Below, one piece after another: positions 17,733 through 28,670 of a DNA stretch of 64,000 nucleotides. Numbering within the stretch: position 1 is the stretch's first letter; each line of letters begins with the position of its first letter. Location of the stretch: assembly GCA_028683855.1 (NCBI GenBank), contig JAQUHA010000012.1, positions 42,054 through 106,053 of the forward strand, written 5' to 3'. Below the pieces are notes generated by a model that saw nothing but the letters and a program-made list of their open reading frames with translations, made no database searches and was not told the origin of the DNA. Source of the DNA: Desulfuromonadaceae bacterium (lineage in GTDB: Bacteria > Desulfobacterota > Desulfuromonadia > Geobacterales > Pseudopelobacteraceae). The position numbers and the translations under genes were made by a program.

Positions 17733-18611
17733 CTACTTTGTAATCTCCGTCCCGATTCCGACATCGGTAAATATCTCAAGCAGTACGGCATGTTCCATTC
17801 GCCCGTCTATGATGTGAGCCTTCTTGACGCCATCTTTAAGGGCGTCGGCACAACAGACAACCTTTGGGATCATCCCGCCGGTGATTGCCTCCTCCTCAAT
17901 AAGGCGGTGCAGATCGGCGACGGAGATGCTCTCAAGGAGCGTGCCGCTGCTGTCTTTAACCCCGTTAATATCGGTGAGAAGAATCAGTTTTTCGGCGTTA
18001 AGCGCAGCGGCGACCCTTCCAGCCACAAGGTCTGCGTTTATATTATAGCTCTCACCTTCCAACCCGACCCCTATCGGTGCGATAACCGGTATATATTTCC
18101 CCTGTTCCAGAGTATTGATCAGATCAGTATTGACCTTGACCACATCACCGACAAAGCCTATATCGAGCAACTCGGCAGTTCCATCATCCCCCTTTATCTC
18201 CTGCAGCAGTTTCTTCGCAAGGAGAAGAGTCCCATCCCTGCCGGAGAGTCCGACTGCACGCCCTCCATGCTGATTCAGATAACCAACCACCTCTTTATTC
18301 ACCTGACCGGCCAGCACCATCTCAACCACCTGCATGGTTTCGGTATCGGTTACACGCATACCACGCACAAATTCTGAGACTATACCGTAACGCTTCAAAG
18401 TGTCATTAATCTGGGGGCCACCACCATGAACTATTACGGTATTAATGCCGAGGGATTTGAGCAGAACCACATCAAGCGCAAACGACTCCTTGAGCTTATC
18501 GTCCGCCATAGCGTGACCACCATATTTAATAACAAAGGTTTTGCCGGAAAAACGCCTGATGTACGGGAGAGCCTCCATCAGAGTATTTGCTTTATCAATT
18601 AGATGTTTCAT
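17733..18611 (-). CDS. argB: Acetylglutamate kinase
   Basis: A 292-residue N-acetylglutamate kinase, the second step of arginine synthesis. Motifs are [10 protein letters not shown] (phosphate-binding lysine), [12 protein letters not shown], and the nucleotide region [12 protein letters not shown] followed by [14 protein letters not shown]. The ATG at 18611 is preferred (AAGGA eight bases upstream) over a longer frame that begins at 18641. It is last in a leftward series after the sensor kinase gene; no other arg genes are near. Confidence 0.95.
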   Translation of the reverse strand: MKHLIDKANTLMEALPYIRRFSGKTFVIKYGGHAMADDKLKESFALDVVLLKSLGINTVIVHGGGPQINDTLKRYGIVSEFVRGMRVTDTETMQVVEMVLAGQVNKEVVGYLNQHGGRAVGLSGRDGTLLLAKKLLQEIKGDDGTAELLDIGFVGDVVKVNTDLINTLEQGKYIPVIAPIGVGLEGESYNINADLVAGRVAAALNAEKLILLTDINGVKDSSGTLLESISVADLHRLIEEEAITGGMIPKVVCCADALKDGVKKAHIIDGRMEHAVLLEIFTDVGIGTEITK

Positions 18612-18702
18612 AGATCCATCCTTGAAAAACAGGCTGCCCACAAAAAAACATAACCTGCTGTTTAATAAGAGGTTTTTAAATTATCTTTATTAAATACGAT
18701 GT

Positions 18703-19833
18703 TTACTCTTTGACATTTATCGGCAGTCGTATTGTCACCGTTGTCCCAAGGCCGGGCTCGCTGTCGAGAGTAATTGTTCCACCATGCAGTCTGACGAAAT
18801 TTCTCGCATAGAACAGTCCGAGTCCGAATCCACGTACCTGCCCGGTTCCATCCGGGTCTATCTGGTAAAATTTCTCAAAAACCTTCGGAAGTTCAGACTC
18901 CGGAATGCCTATTCCGCTATCCGAAATGACAATAAAAGCGTAATTTTCATGACTTCCCATCTTTAAAGTAACGTGTCCATGCTCCCCGGCGAACTTGAAG
19001 GCATTATCAATTATCTGATAAAGCGCAAAGCGGATTCTAACAGCATCAAGTTCAAGTTCCGGCAGTTTGGAGGGAGCCGTCTCTATGTCAATGTTAAACT
19101 TACAATGCTCATTTCGACACTTTATAAGAGTTTGGGCTATTATTTCGTTCAGGTCACATCGGCTTTTGTTAAGCCTCTTCCCACCCTCAATAATTATCTG
19201 GCTGAATGCAAGCAGGTCAGTAACCAACTGCCCGAGATATTCCGCCTCTTCAGTTGCCATATCAAGACTTTCGGCAAAATAAGTATCCTCCGGATTGAAT
19301 ATGCCGAGCGCAAGATTCTGCAGAAAGAGTGAAATACCAGTAATCGGGGTTCGCAGTTTGTGTGAAACCAGTGAAAGGAACTCATTTTTAATCTGATCAG
19401 AGCGTTTTAAGTGCGCCAGCTCCTCCTTAAGCGCTTTCTTTTCCAAAGATTTCTCTATGGATGCCCTCAGCTGCAGAATATTAAGAGGTTTATTTATGAA
19501 GTCATCGGCATCTTCTTTAAGCGCAGTCAGAATTACGTCTCTGTCTGAGAAACCGGTCATCATAATTACTATTGCATTTGGATCCAGAATTTTGATCTGC
19601 TTCAAAAGTTCTATACCGGAGTCTCCGGGCATCATTATATCCGACAGAATCAGATCGATGTTCTCAAGCTCATACATCCTGAGAGCCGCTTCGCAGTCAG
19701 TCGCCTCCAGCACCCTGTAATTACCAAGGGCGCGCTGACAGAGCTCACGAATCACTCTGTCGTCATCAACGACAAGAATTGTGGTCTCTGGTTCCTGTAA
19801 GCTATGCCCGTTATTATAGTGAGCTGCTGCCAT
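18703..19833 (-). CDS. Receiver-histidine kinase hybrid protein
   Basis: About 376 soluble residues. The N-terminal receiver domain has TILVVDDDRVIREL and the phosphorylation site DLILSDIMMPGDSG. A short coiled coil follows, then the kinase dimerisation helix with SLVSHKLRTPITG (histidine box, K where E is usual). The ATPase domain shows IIDNAFKFA, VISDSGIGIPESE and GFGLGLFYARNFVRLHGG. No membrane segment or sensor domain is seen, so input probably comes by phosphotransfer to the receiver. The start at 19833 has GGAG upstream; ATG at 19845 lacks a ribosome site. The partner is unknown. Confidence 0.88.
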   Translation of the reverse strand: MAAAHYNNGHSLQEPETTILVVDDDRVIRELCQRALGNYRVLEATDCEAALRMYELENIDLILSDIMMPGDSGIELLKQIKILDPNAIVIMMTGFSDRDVILTALKEDADDFINKPLNILQLRASIEKSLEKKALKEELAHLKRSDQIKNEFLSLVSHKLRTPITGISLFLQNLALGIFNPEDTYFAESLDMATEEAEYLGQLVTDLLAFSQIIIEGGKRLNKSRCDLNEIIAQTLIKCRNEHCKFNIDIETAPSKLPELELDAVRIRFALYQIIDNAFKFAGEHGHVTLKMGSHENYAFIVISDSGIGIPESELPKVFEKFYQIDPDGTGQVRGFGLGLFYARNFVRLHGGTITLDSEPGLGTTVTIRLPINVKE

Positions 19834-19876
19834 GCCGAACTCCATGGTTTTTTAGGACTGCAATTAACTCTTTTAA

Positions 19877-22513
19877 TTATATCCCGGAAATAATTGCAGC
19901 AACCGCCGCTAAAGCCTCATCCAGCTTGTCTGGCTGGCTGCCGCCGGCCTGTGCAAGCTCCGGTTTTCCTCCACCGCTACCACCGACAATCGGTGCAATC
20001 TGCTTTATTATATCGCCGGCTTTTATTGTGGAGCTATGCCCTTTTGTAACGGCTACAAGAAGACTCGCTTTACCCCCTATCTCCGCTCCGAGGGCGACAA
20101 CCCCCTCTCCTATTCGATCTTTCAGGGTATCAGAAAGTTCACGAAGTGCTTTTACATCTTCAACTTCCACCTTTACAGACAATAACCTGACTTTTCCCAC
20201 CTCGATCAAATTTGACAGCAGATCCCCTGATGCAGCTACATTCAGCCTGGCTTGAAGAGATTCAATTTCACGCTGATACTCTCTCTGACGGGCTAACAGC
20301 TTTTCAAGCCGATCCACTGCAGAGCCGGAGTCAGCCTTTAGGAGTGCAGATAGTGATCTCTGCTCGTCCTCCATCTGCCGGACAAATTCCAGCGCTCCGC
20401 GACCTGTCAAAGCCTCTATACGACGGACACCTGCAGCAATCCCGGCTTCCGAGACAATCTTGAAAAACCCGATATCCCCGGCAGACTTAACATGGGTGCC
20501 GCCACAAAGCTCCATACTGACTTCCCCGACCTTAACCACCCGAACGGTGTCGCCATATTTTTCATCAAAAAGAGCCGTCGCGCCCGATTCAACCGCTTCG
20601 GCAATATTCATCTCACGGGTCACAACCTGATCGTTTGCCATGATAAAGTCGTTTACTATAGCTTCAACCCTACGGAGTTCCTCATTCGTAGGTGCTGAAA
20701 AATGAGTAAAGTCAAAACGGAGTCTTCCGTTTGAAACAAGAGAACCCGCCTGCTTCACATGATTGCCCAAAACCTGGCGAAGCGCACTCTGCAGGAGATG
20801 TGTTGCAGTATGATTCCGGCAGGTGGCACTCCGTTCCACCCTCGAAACCTTTAAGTCTGCCGCATCACCAACCCTGATTACACCTTCGGTGACAACCGCA
20901 TTATGAACCACCATATCTGTAAAAGGGCGGCTAGCTGTTGTTACAGTAAGATGCGCCGAACCGGTTGAAATCGTGCCGCTGTCACCCTTCTGACCACCGG
21001 AATCGCCATAGAATGTGGTTCGTTCCGTAACAACCTCAACCAGATCTCCTGCGACCGCCATATCAACTTCAACCCCATCACGGATAATTGCAAGGAGAGG
21101 CGCATAAACCGACATTTCGTCATAACCGACAAAGTTCCCGCGTACGCCTCTGTTATGAAGCTCTTTATAAATTCTGGAGATACCCTCTTCGCCCGACCCC
21201 TTCCAATGTTCACGAGCCTGTACACGCTGTCGCTCCATGCATACTTCAAAACCCGCCTCATCAATTGTGAAACCTTCACTCTCAACTATATCACCCGTCA
21301 GATCTGCAGGAAAACCGTAGGTGTCGTATAGCTTAAACAGAACTTCGCCCGGAATAATATTTTTGCCATCTTCACGAAGAGCTGCTACAGCTTCGTTCAG
21401 AATTGCAAGTCCGCGATCCAGGGTTTCAGCGAAACGCTGCTCCTCGGCAAGAACAACTTTCTTTATATACTCCTCTCGCTCCGCCAGCTCGGAATAGGCG
21501 TCACCCATAACCTCCCGAACCGCGTCAACCATATTGTAAAGCATTGGTTCTGCACAGCCGAGCATTTTGGCGTGACGCGCCGCACGACGCATTATACGCC
21601 TGAGTACATACCCCCTCCCTTCATTTGAGGGGAGAGCACCGTCGCATATAAGGAAAGTAACCGCTCTGGCATGATCAGCAATCACCCTCATCGAAATATT
21701 GTCCTTCTCATCGTTGCCGTAGAGCTTGCCTGTAAGCCGCTCTATGTGGCGGACAATCCCCTGCAGAATGTCGATATCATAATTTGAGCTGACACCCTGC
21801 ATAACAGCCGAAATACGCTCAAGCCCCATACCGGTATCAACAGAAGGTTTAGGGAGCGGAGTCATACTGCCGTCTGCTGAACGGTTGAACTGCATAAAAA
21901 CATTATTCCATATCTCCATATAGCGATCACAATCGCAGCCGACTGCACACTCCGGCTTACCGCAACCTACCGCAGCACCCTGATCGTAGAAAATCTCACT
22001 GCATGGACCGCAGGGGCCTGTATCACCCATAGACCAGAAGTTATCTTTCTCGCCAAAGCGGAAGATGCGGTCGCGCGGCACCCCTTCTTGAAGATGCCAG
22101 ATATCAGCCGCCTCATCATCATCACTGTAAACAGTTACATAAAGGCGACTCTTGTCCAACTGAAGCTCTTTTGTCAAAAACTCCCAGGCAAATGCAATCG
22201 CCTCTTTTTTGAAATAATCTCCGAAAGAAAAGTTTCCCAGCATCTCAAAAAAAGTATGGTGGCGGGCTGTTCGACCAACATTTTCAAGATCGTTATGCTT
22301 CCCGCCGGCACGAACACATTTCTGCGAACTGCAGGCACGATAATAACCACGATCCTCTAACCCCAGAAAACAATCCTTAAACTGGTTCATACCTGCATTT
22401 GCAAACATAAGGGTCGGATCATTCTTCGGAAGAATCCCTGAACTTGAAACAACCGTATGTCCACGATCGGCAAAATATTGAAGAAAACGATTACGAATCT
22501 CAGTACCTCTCAT
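19877..22513 (-). CDS. alaS: Alanine--tRNA ligase
   Basis: 878 residues, full length for AlaRS. The class II catalytic core opens with [20 protein letters not shown] and continues with [16 protein letters not shown]. The editing domain has [16 protein letters not shown] and [13 protein letters not shown], and the C-Ala domain ends [16 protein letters not shown]. It follows recX by 21 nt in the leftward block recA-pilT-recX-alaS. The recA-recX-alaS order is common in bacteria. Confidence 0.97.
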   Translation of the reverse strand: MRGTEIRNRFLQYFADRGHTVVSSSGILPKNDPTLMFANAGMNQFKDCFLGLEDRGYYRACSSQKCVRAGGKHNDLENVGRTARHHTFFEMLGNFSFGDYFKKEAIAFAWEFLTKELQLDKSRLYVTVYSDDDEAADIWHLQEGVPRDRIFRFGEKDNFWSMGDTGPCGPCSEIFYDQGAAVGCGKPECAVGCDCDRYMEIWNNVFMQFNRSADGSMTPLPKPSVDTGMGLERISAVMQGVSSNYDIDILQGIVRHIERLTGKLYGNDEKDNISMRVIADHARAVTFLICDGALPSNEGRGYVLRRIMRRAARHAKMLGCAEPMLYNMVDAVREVMGDAYSELAEREEYIKKVVLAEEQRFAETLDRGLAILNEAVAALREDGKNIIPGEVLFKLYDTYGFPADLTGDIVESEGFTIDEAGFEVCMERQRVQAREHWKGSGEEGISRIYKELHNRGVRGNFVGYDEMSVYAPLLAIIRDGVEVDMAVAGDLVEVVTERTTFYGDSGGQKGDSGTISTGSAHLTVTTASRPFTDMVVHNAVVTEGVIRVGDAADLKVSRVERSATCRNHTATHLLQSALRQVLGNHVKQAGSLVSNGRLRFDFTHFSAPTNEELRRVEAIVNDFIMANDQVVTREMNIAEAVESGATALFDEKYGDTVRVVKVGEVSMELCGGTHVKSAGDIGFFKIVSEAGIAAGVRRIEALTGRGALEFVRQMEDEQRSLSALLKADSGSAVDRLEKLLARQREYQREIESLQARLNVAASGDLLSNLIEVGKVRLLSVKVEVEDVKALRELSDTLKDRIGEGVVALGAEIGGKASLLVAVTKGHSSTIKAGDIIKQIAPIVGGSGGGKPELAQAGGSQPDKLDEALAAVAAIISGI

Positions 22514-22534
22514 ACATACCCTCGTTAGGTTATT

Positions 22535-23017
22535 TTACTCTTCAAACTTCAAAACCTGCATTATTGCCGAAAAATGAAAGCCGCGTCGCTGCAGAAATCC
22601 AATAACTCTTCTTCTGTCGCGGTCAGAGGCTTCAGAATAGGAAAATCCGGGATAGCGTCGCTCAATAGCCGACCTCACCTCGGAAGTTTCGTCGCTCTCT
22701 GCCATAAGAGGGGCAAGAGTCTCATTAACCAGATCTGCCGCAAACCCTTTCCTACGCATCTCCAAGCGTAGACGAACGCCATAATACCTACCTGAGGAGA
22801 TGGCAGCCTCAGCAAAACTGGCGGCAAAACGGCTATCATTCAGCCACCCTTCATGCTGCAACCTGGAAACAACATCATCAACAGTATCTCTGTCAGGATT
22901 TCTCGTTATCAGCTTCTGACGTATTTTAAGAGAAGTATAATCACGCCCTGTCATCAGCCAGAGAGCATACTGATAGAGTTTCTCCGGTGATAACGGCTCA
23001 GTATTTTTCAATATCAA
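22535..23017 (-). CDS. recX: Regulatory protein RecX
   Basis: A modulator of RecA filaments made of three-helix repeats. Residues show YALWLMTGRDYTSLKIRQKL, LQHEGWLNDSRFAASF and RLRLEMRRKGF, all RecX traits. No ATG gives the expected length. TTG codons at 23017 and 23011 give 160 or 158 residues and overlap the end of pilT by 20 or 14 nt; an open frame runs further upstream to 23113 inside pilT but is not family-like. Exact start uncertain. Confidence 0.88.
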   Translation of the reverse strand: MILKNTEPLSPEKLYQYALWLMTGRDYTSLKIRQKLITRNPDRDTVDDVVSRLQHEGWLNDSRFAASFAEAAISSGRYYGVRLRLEMRRKGFAADLVNETLAPLMAESDETSEVRSAIERRYPGFSYSEASDRDRRRVIGFLQRRGFHFSAIMQVLKFEE

Positions 23018-24155
23018 GCTTTTCCGGCTCTGACGCAGGATCTTCGGATTTGTTGTCAAACCCCTCCCATGATGCGTCGGAAGTGTTAGAAATACCGGAA
23101 ACTTTAAGCGCAAAATCGTCAGGGTTGGAGCTCTGACGGAGAGCCTCTTCGTAGGTAATCAGCTTACTGGAGTAGAGTTTCATAAGTGACTGATCAAAAC
23201 TCTGCATACCGTAGGTGACGTACCCCTGAGAAATTGCATCGTTCAACTGTTTCGTCTTGTCTTTGTCGTCTATACACTCCCTGACTCTTGCTGAAGCCAG
23301 CATGACTTCCACCGCAGGGACACGCCCCTTACCATCGGATTTGGGTACAAGCCTCTGCGAAATTACCGCTTTTATAATACTTGCCAGCTGAATCCTGACC
23401 TGTCTCTGATGATAGGGGGGGAATACACCGATAATACGGTTAATTGTTTCCGCTGCGTCCATCGTATGAAGCGTGGACATAACAAGATGGCCAGTTTCAG
23501 CGGCAGTCATTGCTGTCTCGATAGTCTCGTAATCACGCATCTCGCCAACCAGAATTACGTCAGGGTCCTGGCGAAGCGCACCTTTGAGAGCTGCTGTAAA
23601 GTTGGGGGTATCTGTCCCTACCTCCCGCTGACTGATAATACTCTTGTTGTCGCGATGCAGGAACTCAACGGGGTCTTCGATTGTGATAATATTGCAGGTA
23701 CGCGCCTGATTGATAGCATCGATCATGGCAGCCAGAGTACTTGATTTGCCCGAACCCGTTGTCCCAGTCACCAGTATCAACCCGCGCTCTTCTCTGCATA
23801 TCTTCTGTATAACCGGAGGCAGATTAAGCCCCTCAAGCGATGGAATAACAAATGCTATTGAGCGAAATACCATAGCCACGGTACCGCGCTGTCTATAAAC
23901 ACTTACTCTGAAGCGCCCCAACCCCGGAACGGCATAAGCCAGATCAACCTCAAAATTCTCCTCGAACATCCGCCGCTGACGATCGTTCATCATAGAGTTG
24001 GCGGTATCTGAAACAAAATCCGGCGACAAACGCTGAGAGTTAGGGATTGGGTGCAACCTTCCGTCAATGCGGACAATAGGTGGCAACCCGGTCTTTATAT
24101 GAATATCAGAACCCTTAGCCTTAAACGCAATGGCAAGTATCTCATTAAGTTCCAT
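22998..24155 (-). CDS. pilT: Type IV pilus retraction ATPase PilT
   Basis: A 385-residue hexameric ATPase that powers pilus retraction from the cytoplasmic face. Motifs in order are GSDIHIKTGLPPIVRIDGRL, Walker A GTTGSGKSST, the Asp box IITIEDPVE, Walker B ILVGEMRD, and the His box ETGHLVMSTLHT. The C-terminus has an acidic tail of about 30 residues beyond the usual end near SNPDDFALKV. The ATG at 24155 has GGAGG five bases upstream; the TTG at 24161 is less likely. It lies 22 nt after recA. Confidence 0.94.
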   Translation of the reverse strand: MELNEILAIAFKAKGSDIHIKTGLPPIVRIDGRLHPIPNSQRLSPDFVSDTANSMMNDRQRRMFEENFEVDLAYAVPGLGRFRVSVYRQRGTVAMVFRSIAFVIPSLEGLNLPPVIQKICREERGLILVTGTTGSGKSSTLAAMIDAINQARTCNIITIEDPVEFLHRDNKSIISQREVGTDTPNFTAALKGALRQDPDVILVGEMRDYETIETAMTAAETGHLVMSTLHTMDAAETINRIIGVFPPYHQRQVRIQLASIIKAVISQRLVPKSDGKGRVPAVEVMLASARVRECIDDKDKTKQLNDAISQGYVTYGMQSFDQSLMKLYSSKLITYEEALRQSSNPDDFALKVSGISNTSDASWEGFDNKSEDPASEPEKLDIEKY

Positions 24156-24177
24156 CGCCAACCTCCAACGCTACTTA

Positions 24178-25212
24178 TTAAGCTTTTTCACCCTTTTCAG
24201 GAGCCGGAACCGGTTTAAGCAGATCCATCAGTTTCCCTTCAACCTCAGCCAGCACTTCAGAATGCTCCAGCAGCCATGCACGTGAATTTTCACGCCCCTG
24301 ACCGATCCGCTCCTTGCCGTAGGAGTACCATGCACCGCTCTTCTCGATGATATTTTTCTCAACCGCAAGATCAAGAACGTCGCCGGTACGCGAAATGCCC
24401 TCCCCGTACAGTATATCGAACTCAACCTCTTTAAAAGGAGGAGCCACCTTGTTTTTTACGACCTTGACCCTTGTGCGGGAGCCGATAATCTGGTCACCCT
24501 GTTTGAGTGTTGCAATTTTACGGATATCCATACGCACGGAGGCGTAGAACTTGAGGGCGTTGCCGCCGGTCGTTGTTTCGGGATTTCCGAACATTACCCC
24601 TATTTTCATACGGATCTGGTTAATGAATATAACGCAGCAGTTGGATTTGCTTATAATACCGGTCAGCTTGCGTAGAGCCTGAGACATGAGGCGAGCCTGA
24701 AGTCCCATATGTGAATCGCCCATGTCACCCTCTATTTCAGCCTTTGGAACAAGAGCGGCAACGGAATCCACAATAAGAATATCTATCGCTCCACTTCTGA
24801 CAAGAGTTTCAGCAATCTCCAGCGCCTGTTCACCGGTATCAGGCTGCGACACCAGCAGGTCATCCGTTTTAACACCAAGCTTCCGTGCATAACCAATATC
24901 AAGCGCATGCTCAGCATCTACGAAAGCTGCAATACCACCGCTTTTCTGAGCTTCAGCAATTATATGCAGAGCAAGAGTGGTCTTTCCAGATGATTCAGGT
25001 CCGTAAATTTCAATAACCCTCCCTCTGGGAACACCGCCAACCCCGAGAGCCATATCAAGAGATATCGAACCGGTTGAAATCGACTCAACCCCGGGAAGAG
25101 CCTCATCATTGCCAAGCCGCATGATAGCGCCCTTACCGAACTGTTTCTCGATCTGACTGAGCGCCAGTTCGATTGCCTTGTTTTTTTCTAAAGAGTTGTT
25201 TTTTTCAGCCAT
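24178..25212 (-). CDS. recA: Recombinase RecA
   Basis: 344 residues, complete. It has Walker [35 protein letters not shown] (Walker B region) and loop L2 [20 protein letters not shown] lies nine bases before the chosen ATG. I see no obvious LexA box by eye in the 120 bases upstream, though Deltaproteobacterial LexA sites vary. First of recA-pilT-recX-alaS. Confidence 0.97.
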   Translation of the reverse strand: MAEKNNSLEKNKAIELALSQIEKQFGKGAIMRLGNDEALPGVESISTGSISLDMALGVGGVPRGRVIEIYGPESSGKTTLALHIIAEAQKSGGIAAFVDAEHALDIGYARKLGVKTDDLLVSQPDTGEQALEIAETLVRSGAIDILIVDSVAALVPKAEIEGDMGDSHMGLQARLMSQALRKLTGIISKSNCCVIFINQIRMKIGVMFGNPETTTGGNALKFYASVRMDIRKIATLKQGDQIIGSRTRVKVVKNKVAPPFKEVEFDILYGEGISRTGDVLDLAVEKNIIEKSGAWYSYGKERIGQGRENSRAWLLEHSEVLAEVEGKLMDLLKPVPAPEKGEKA

Positions 25213-25335
25213 CGGGGATATCTCCTGATTTGAAAGGGTCATGTTGATTAAAGGGATGGAAAAATAGCATATTCCAGAGGTTTATCGCAAGGTATTATCT
25301 GGCTCTCCTCCAAAGAGACAGAAGTTAAACAGAGG

Positions 25336-25632
25336 TCAGCTTTTGAGACCGAATTTTTTCCTTATCTCACGGGCACAGCCGTAATTTCTTACAAGGTAAT
25401 CAGCGGTTTCACAGATCACTGCACACTCTTCCGCTGTGGCAAGCCTTATCGCCTCACCCTTCTCTCTGCTCAGCGTCTGCATATCCTCTCTGTTTTTAAG
25501 ATTAATCTCTTCAATACGCTTAATCTCTTTAAGGAGGCTCTCAATAATATGCTCATGGATCTCTGTCGACTCCTTTGAGGTTTTCCTGTTACCCTCAAGC
25601 CAGTTCACAGCCATCGTAATTATTCCATCCAT
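25336..25632 (-). CDS. Small predicted coiled-coil protein
   Basis: 98 residues from the ATG at 25632 (GAGAGG upstream; GTG at 25638 is the alternative). The middle part (residues about 20-60) is a long charged heptad-like helix rich in E, K and I. Two cysteines in the AEECAVICETADYL segment and one in NYGCAREIRKK follow. I do not recognise the family. It lies 39 nt after srkA on the same strand and about 120 nt before recA. Confidence 0.7.
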   Translation of the reverse strand: MDGIITMAVNWLEGNRKTSKESTEIHEHIIESLLKEIKRIEEINLKNREDMQTLSREKGEAIRLATAEECAVICETADYLVRNYGCAREIRKKFGLKS

Positions 25633-25671
25633 AGACACCTCTCAAAAACAGATTTAATCCTGCTCAGCCTG

Positions 25672-26658
25672 CTAGAACAGCTCAAGGGGTGGTTCATCAA
25701 GAGCAGCCAACTGTTCTCTAAGCTGCAGAATATGTTCACCCCAATAGCGAGTTGTATTGAACCAGAAAAACGTGTGAGGAAAGAGCGGATCCTCCCAACG
25801 GCGAGCCAGCCAGGCGGTGTAATGCAGTATACGAAGTGTACGAAGCGGCTCGATAAGTCGCAATTCACGTGGATCAAAGTAATTAAACTCCCGATACCCC
25901 TCCAGCAGTGAATCCAGCTGCGCCAACTGACGGGGACGTTCACCGGAAAACATCATCCAGAAATCCTGCACAGCCGGAGCCATACGGGCATCATCAAAAT
26001 CTACAAAACTAGGGGCGTTGTCACGCCAGAGGATATTTCCGGCATGGCAATCCCCATGCGTTCTTATGTTGCGGAGCTGACCGGCTTCGGCAGTTATGGT
26101 GTCGATCCGTTCAAGCAGCTGTGCCGTAAGAGCCGTATAACTGGCACGATACTCCTGCGGTATAAACCCCTCTTCTATAAGCCTGACGCTACTCGTACCG
26201 AAACTCTGACGATCCAGTGCAGGACGATGAGTAAAAGGGGTGACAGCACCTACGGCATGAATTCTGCCCAGCAAACGACCGAGAATTTTGAGATTATCCA
26301 GATTGTCAAATTCAGGGGCATGACCACCATGACGCGGATAAAGTGCAAAGTAAAAACCGTCATGCTCCAGAAGAGTTCTCCCCTCCAAAGTTTTAAGAGG
26401 AGCAACAACAGGAAGCTCATGCCCGGATAGTTCGTGGCAGAAATAATGCTCCTCCTGAATCTGCTCTCCGCTCCAGCGGTCAGGACGGTAGAATTTGGCA
26501 ACAAGAGGAAGTCCATCCTCGATACCCACCTGATAAACCCGGTTTTCATAGCTGTTAAGCGCAAACAGCCGTCGGTCACAGCAGACCCCCTGGCTCTCCA
26601 CGGCATCCATAACAAATTCTGGAGTGAGACGGTAAAATGGATGCTTATTTTCCGGCAC
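25672..26658 (-). CDS. srkA: SrkA/YihE-type stress-response Ser/Thr kinase
   Basis: A 328-residue aminoglycoside-phosphotransferase-fold kinase of the SrkA (RdoA, YihE) family, known in E. coli to protect against stress-induced death. It shows ENRVYQVGIEDG, LVAKFYRPDRWS (ATP lysine), the catalytic loop THGDCHAGNILW and the metal site FVDFDDARMAP. It starts with GTG after AGGGGG. Length equals the E. coli protein. First gene of a leftward run that may include the small protein at 25336. Confidence 0.92.
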   Translation of the reverse strand: MPENKHPFYRLTPEFVMDAVESQGVCCDRRLFALNSYENRVYQVGIEDGLPLVAKFYRPDRWSGEQIQEEHYFCHELSGHELPVVAPLKTLEGRTLLEHDGFYFALYPRHGGHAPEFDNLDNLKILGRLLGRIHAVGAVTPFTHRPALDRQSFGTSSVRLIEEGFIPQEYRASYTALTAQLLERIDTITAEAGQLRNIRTHGDCHAGNILWRDNAPSFVDFDDARMAPAVQDFWMMFSGERPRQLAQLDSLLEGYREFNYFDPRELRLIEPLRTLRILHYTAWLARRWEDPLFPHTFFWFNTTRYWGEHILQLREQLAALDEPPLELF

Positions 26659-26765
26659 TAACGCCCCCTTTTTTCCAACGCCCTGACACTACAACATTAT
26701 AGCCTGATTTTCTCAGCTTTTTCTTTAATCTGAAATAATATTACGACAACTGATTACACCATAAA

Positions 26766-26801
26766 CAAAAAAGCACCTACAGAATTAACTATAAGTGCTT
26801 T
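26766..26801 (-). terminator. Terminator downstream of tRNA-Pro
   Basis: On the minus strand AAGCAC..TAG pairs with CT.TAGGTGCTT, followed by TTTTTT. It starts 9 nt after the tRNA 3' end. Confidence 0.75.
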
Positions 26802-26809
26802 GAACTCAC

Positions 26810-26886
26810 TGGTCGGGATGACAAGAATTGAACTTGCGACCCCCTGCTCCCGAAGCAGGTGCGCTACCAGGCTGCGCTACATCCCG
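26810..26886 (-). tRNA. tRNA-Pro (anticodon CGG)
   Basis: 77 nt including an encoded CCA. Acceptor stem CGGGATG / CATCCCG, D-arm GCGCAGCCTGGTAGCGC, anticodon stem CCTGC / GCAGG with loop TTCGGGA giving anticodon CGG, and T-arm AGTTCAATTCT. It reads CCG codons. It borders the restriction-modification cassette on the left. Confidence 0.96.
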
Positions 26887-26950
26887 AAGAGATTTTTTTC
26901 TAGCACCGGCAATGAGTTTTTGTCAAGAGGAAAGACAGGGGGGGGAAGTC

Positions 26951-27070
26951 AGGAAAGCGAAAGCTCTGTCACAGGATACACTCTCCGAAACAGCCAGAAT
27001 CGAGAGCAAATATCTGAGCCGCATTGAGATGGGTGGTTGCTACCCATCAATAGCTGTACTTGTAACGTAA
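26951..27070 (+). pseudogene. Fragment of an XRE-type helix-turn-helix regulator
   Basis: The frame ending at TAA 27068 reads SQDTLSETARIESKYLSRIE followed by MGGCYPSIAVL. This matches the recognition part of the XRE fold (compare LSQEELA..AGL.R.YIS..ERG.R.P in the controller gene at 29547). No start codon or N-terminal helix with coding character precedes it, because the frame runs upstream into the tRNA. It is a remnant, perhaps of an older controller gene. The 205 bases after it, up to the methyltransferase, must hold that gene's promoter; nothing else was recognised there. Confidence 0.6.
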
Positions 27071-27275
27071 CACACAGTAATTGAATGCTTATGCTGGTAA
27101 GTATGGTGTTGAGAATGCGACAAATTACCATGAGAAGGCCTGAACGTGTAGTATTGTGAGATTGCCACTGCATCAATACCCCCAATCCCCATAGCAATTT
27201 AGATATTTTTTTGATATAAACCAGGCTTAAAGGAACAGTGAATCATTTAATAAGGGAATTTGGTGTTTTGTAGAT

Positions 27276-28670
27276 ATGAGAGAAATTAAAGTTGGCAGTA
27301 TCTGCTCAGGAATCGAGGCAGCATCCGTTGCATGGAAAGATATAGGTTACACCTTCAACTGGTTCTCAGAAATCAATGAATTTCCATCCAAGCTACTCAA
27401 ATTCAAGTATCCAAATATTCCTAACCTTGGCGATATGTGCGAGATATCAAGCAAGATACGCCTTGGTCTTGTTGACGTTCCAGACTTGATCTGTGGTGGT
27501 ACTCCCTGTCAGGCTTTTTCACTTGCAGGTTGGAAAAAAGGGCTGGACGATGACCGTGGAAACCTTACGCTTAAGTTTGTTGACATCATTGAGGAAAATG
27601 ATGCTGTTAGAGAGCGAAACGGTTGCTCTGCTACAAAAGTGTTTTGGGAAAATGTTGAAGGAGTACTAAATGACAAGACAAACGCTTTTGGGTGCTTTGT
27701 TTCCTCCTTAGCCGGCCTAAAAGATGAATTGTCTCCTTCAAAATGGCCTACAGCCGGTATAATTCACGGCTCCAAGAGAAACATAGCTTGGCGTGTTCTT
27801 GATGCAAAGTATTTTGGTCTCCCGCATCAAAGACGGAGATTATATGTATTAGCTGGAGGTAAAGACTTCTTCCCTGAACAGGCATTGTTTGAGTCTAGTA
27901 GCAAAAATGATTTTACTTCTTATCCAAACTCATCCTTGGTCTTCAACAAGGATGGTCATTCAATTGAAGTGTTCCGAAATTATACAGATTGCCTATATTC
28001 AGCCTATGGCACAAAGTGGAATGGAAACGCAGCTGCTTACAACGGATCACTTTTTGTTGTTCAGAATGGTCGTTTAAGAAGACTCACCCCTTTGGAGTGT
28101 GAGAGGCTCATGGGATTCCCTGATAATTATACTAATCTTGCGGGTGCAAAGCCAACTAACAGGTATCAGGCTGTAGGGAACTCCTGGGCAGTTCCAGTTG
28201 TGCGATGGATAGGGGAAAGGATTATAAATAAATCGGACGATTCTATTAGATTCGATGAATCACAGTTCGGCTTGCTTGGGCGACAGATAGTAACAAAAGA
28301 AGGTTGCTTTGCACTTGATCTTTCAAACGGGCCTGTCCATCTTGGTGATGGTGTCATAATCAACTGTTCCGAGCAACCAGAGCTAGTACAATGCGGAAAT
28401 ATTTTCGATGTCATTGATGTCAATGCCGAGGAAAACTTTTACATCACTCCCACAGGCTGTAAGGGAATCTTAAGGAGGAGGGACGAACGCCAATTAACAA
28501 TCAACAGTCGATTGGAATCTGTTCTGCAAAGCATTTCCTCGATGTGGTCTGACGAGAAGATTGAGTCACTTTCTCGAAAACAGACACGAGGACGTTTTAG
28601 CCAAAATATTGAGCGTGAAAGAGCCGAAAAAGAGTCTTCCTACTCACTCTTCGATATGGTTAGCATTTAG
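27276..28670 (+). CDS. DNA (cytosine-5-)-methyltransferase of a type II R-M system
   Basis: 464 residues. Motif I is GSICSGIEAASVAW, the catalytic motif IV is GGTPCQAFSLAG (Cys78), motif VI WENVEG (about 124-129), motif VIII QRRRLYV, and motifs IX/X RRLTPLECERLMGFP and GNSWAVP. The C-terminal 150 residues are an extra domain with FYITPTGCKGILRRR, a segment often seen at the end of phage-type C5 methyltransferases. It should protect DNA against the endonuclease encoded convergently; the two genes overlap by 4 nt at their stop codons. Recognition sequence is not predictable here. Confidence 0.93.
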   Translation: MREIKVGSICSGIEAASVAWKDIGYTFNWFSEINEFPSKLLKFKYPNIPNLGDMCEISSKIRLGLVDVPDLICGGTPCQAFSLAGWKKGLDDDRGNLTLKFVDIIEENDAVRERNGCSATKVFWENVEGVLNDKTNAFGCFVSSLAGLKDELSPSKWPTAGIIHGSKRNIAWRVLDAKYFGLPHQRRRLYVLAGGKDFFPEQALFESSSKNDFTSYPNSSLVFNKDGHSIEVFRNYTDCLYSAYGTKWNGNAAAYNGSLFVVQNGRLRRLTPLECERLMGFPDNYTNLAGAKPTNRYQAVGNSWAVPVVRWIGERIINKSDDSIRFDESQFGLLGRQIVTKEGCFALDLSNGPVHLGDGVIINCSEQPELVQCGNIFDVIDVNAEENFYITPTGCKGILRRRDERQLTINSRLESVLQSISSMWSDEKIESLSRKQTRGRFSQNIERERAEKESSYSLFDMVSI

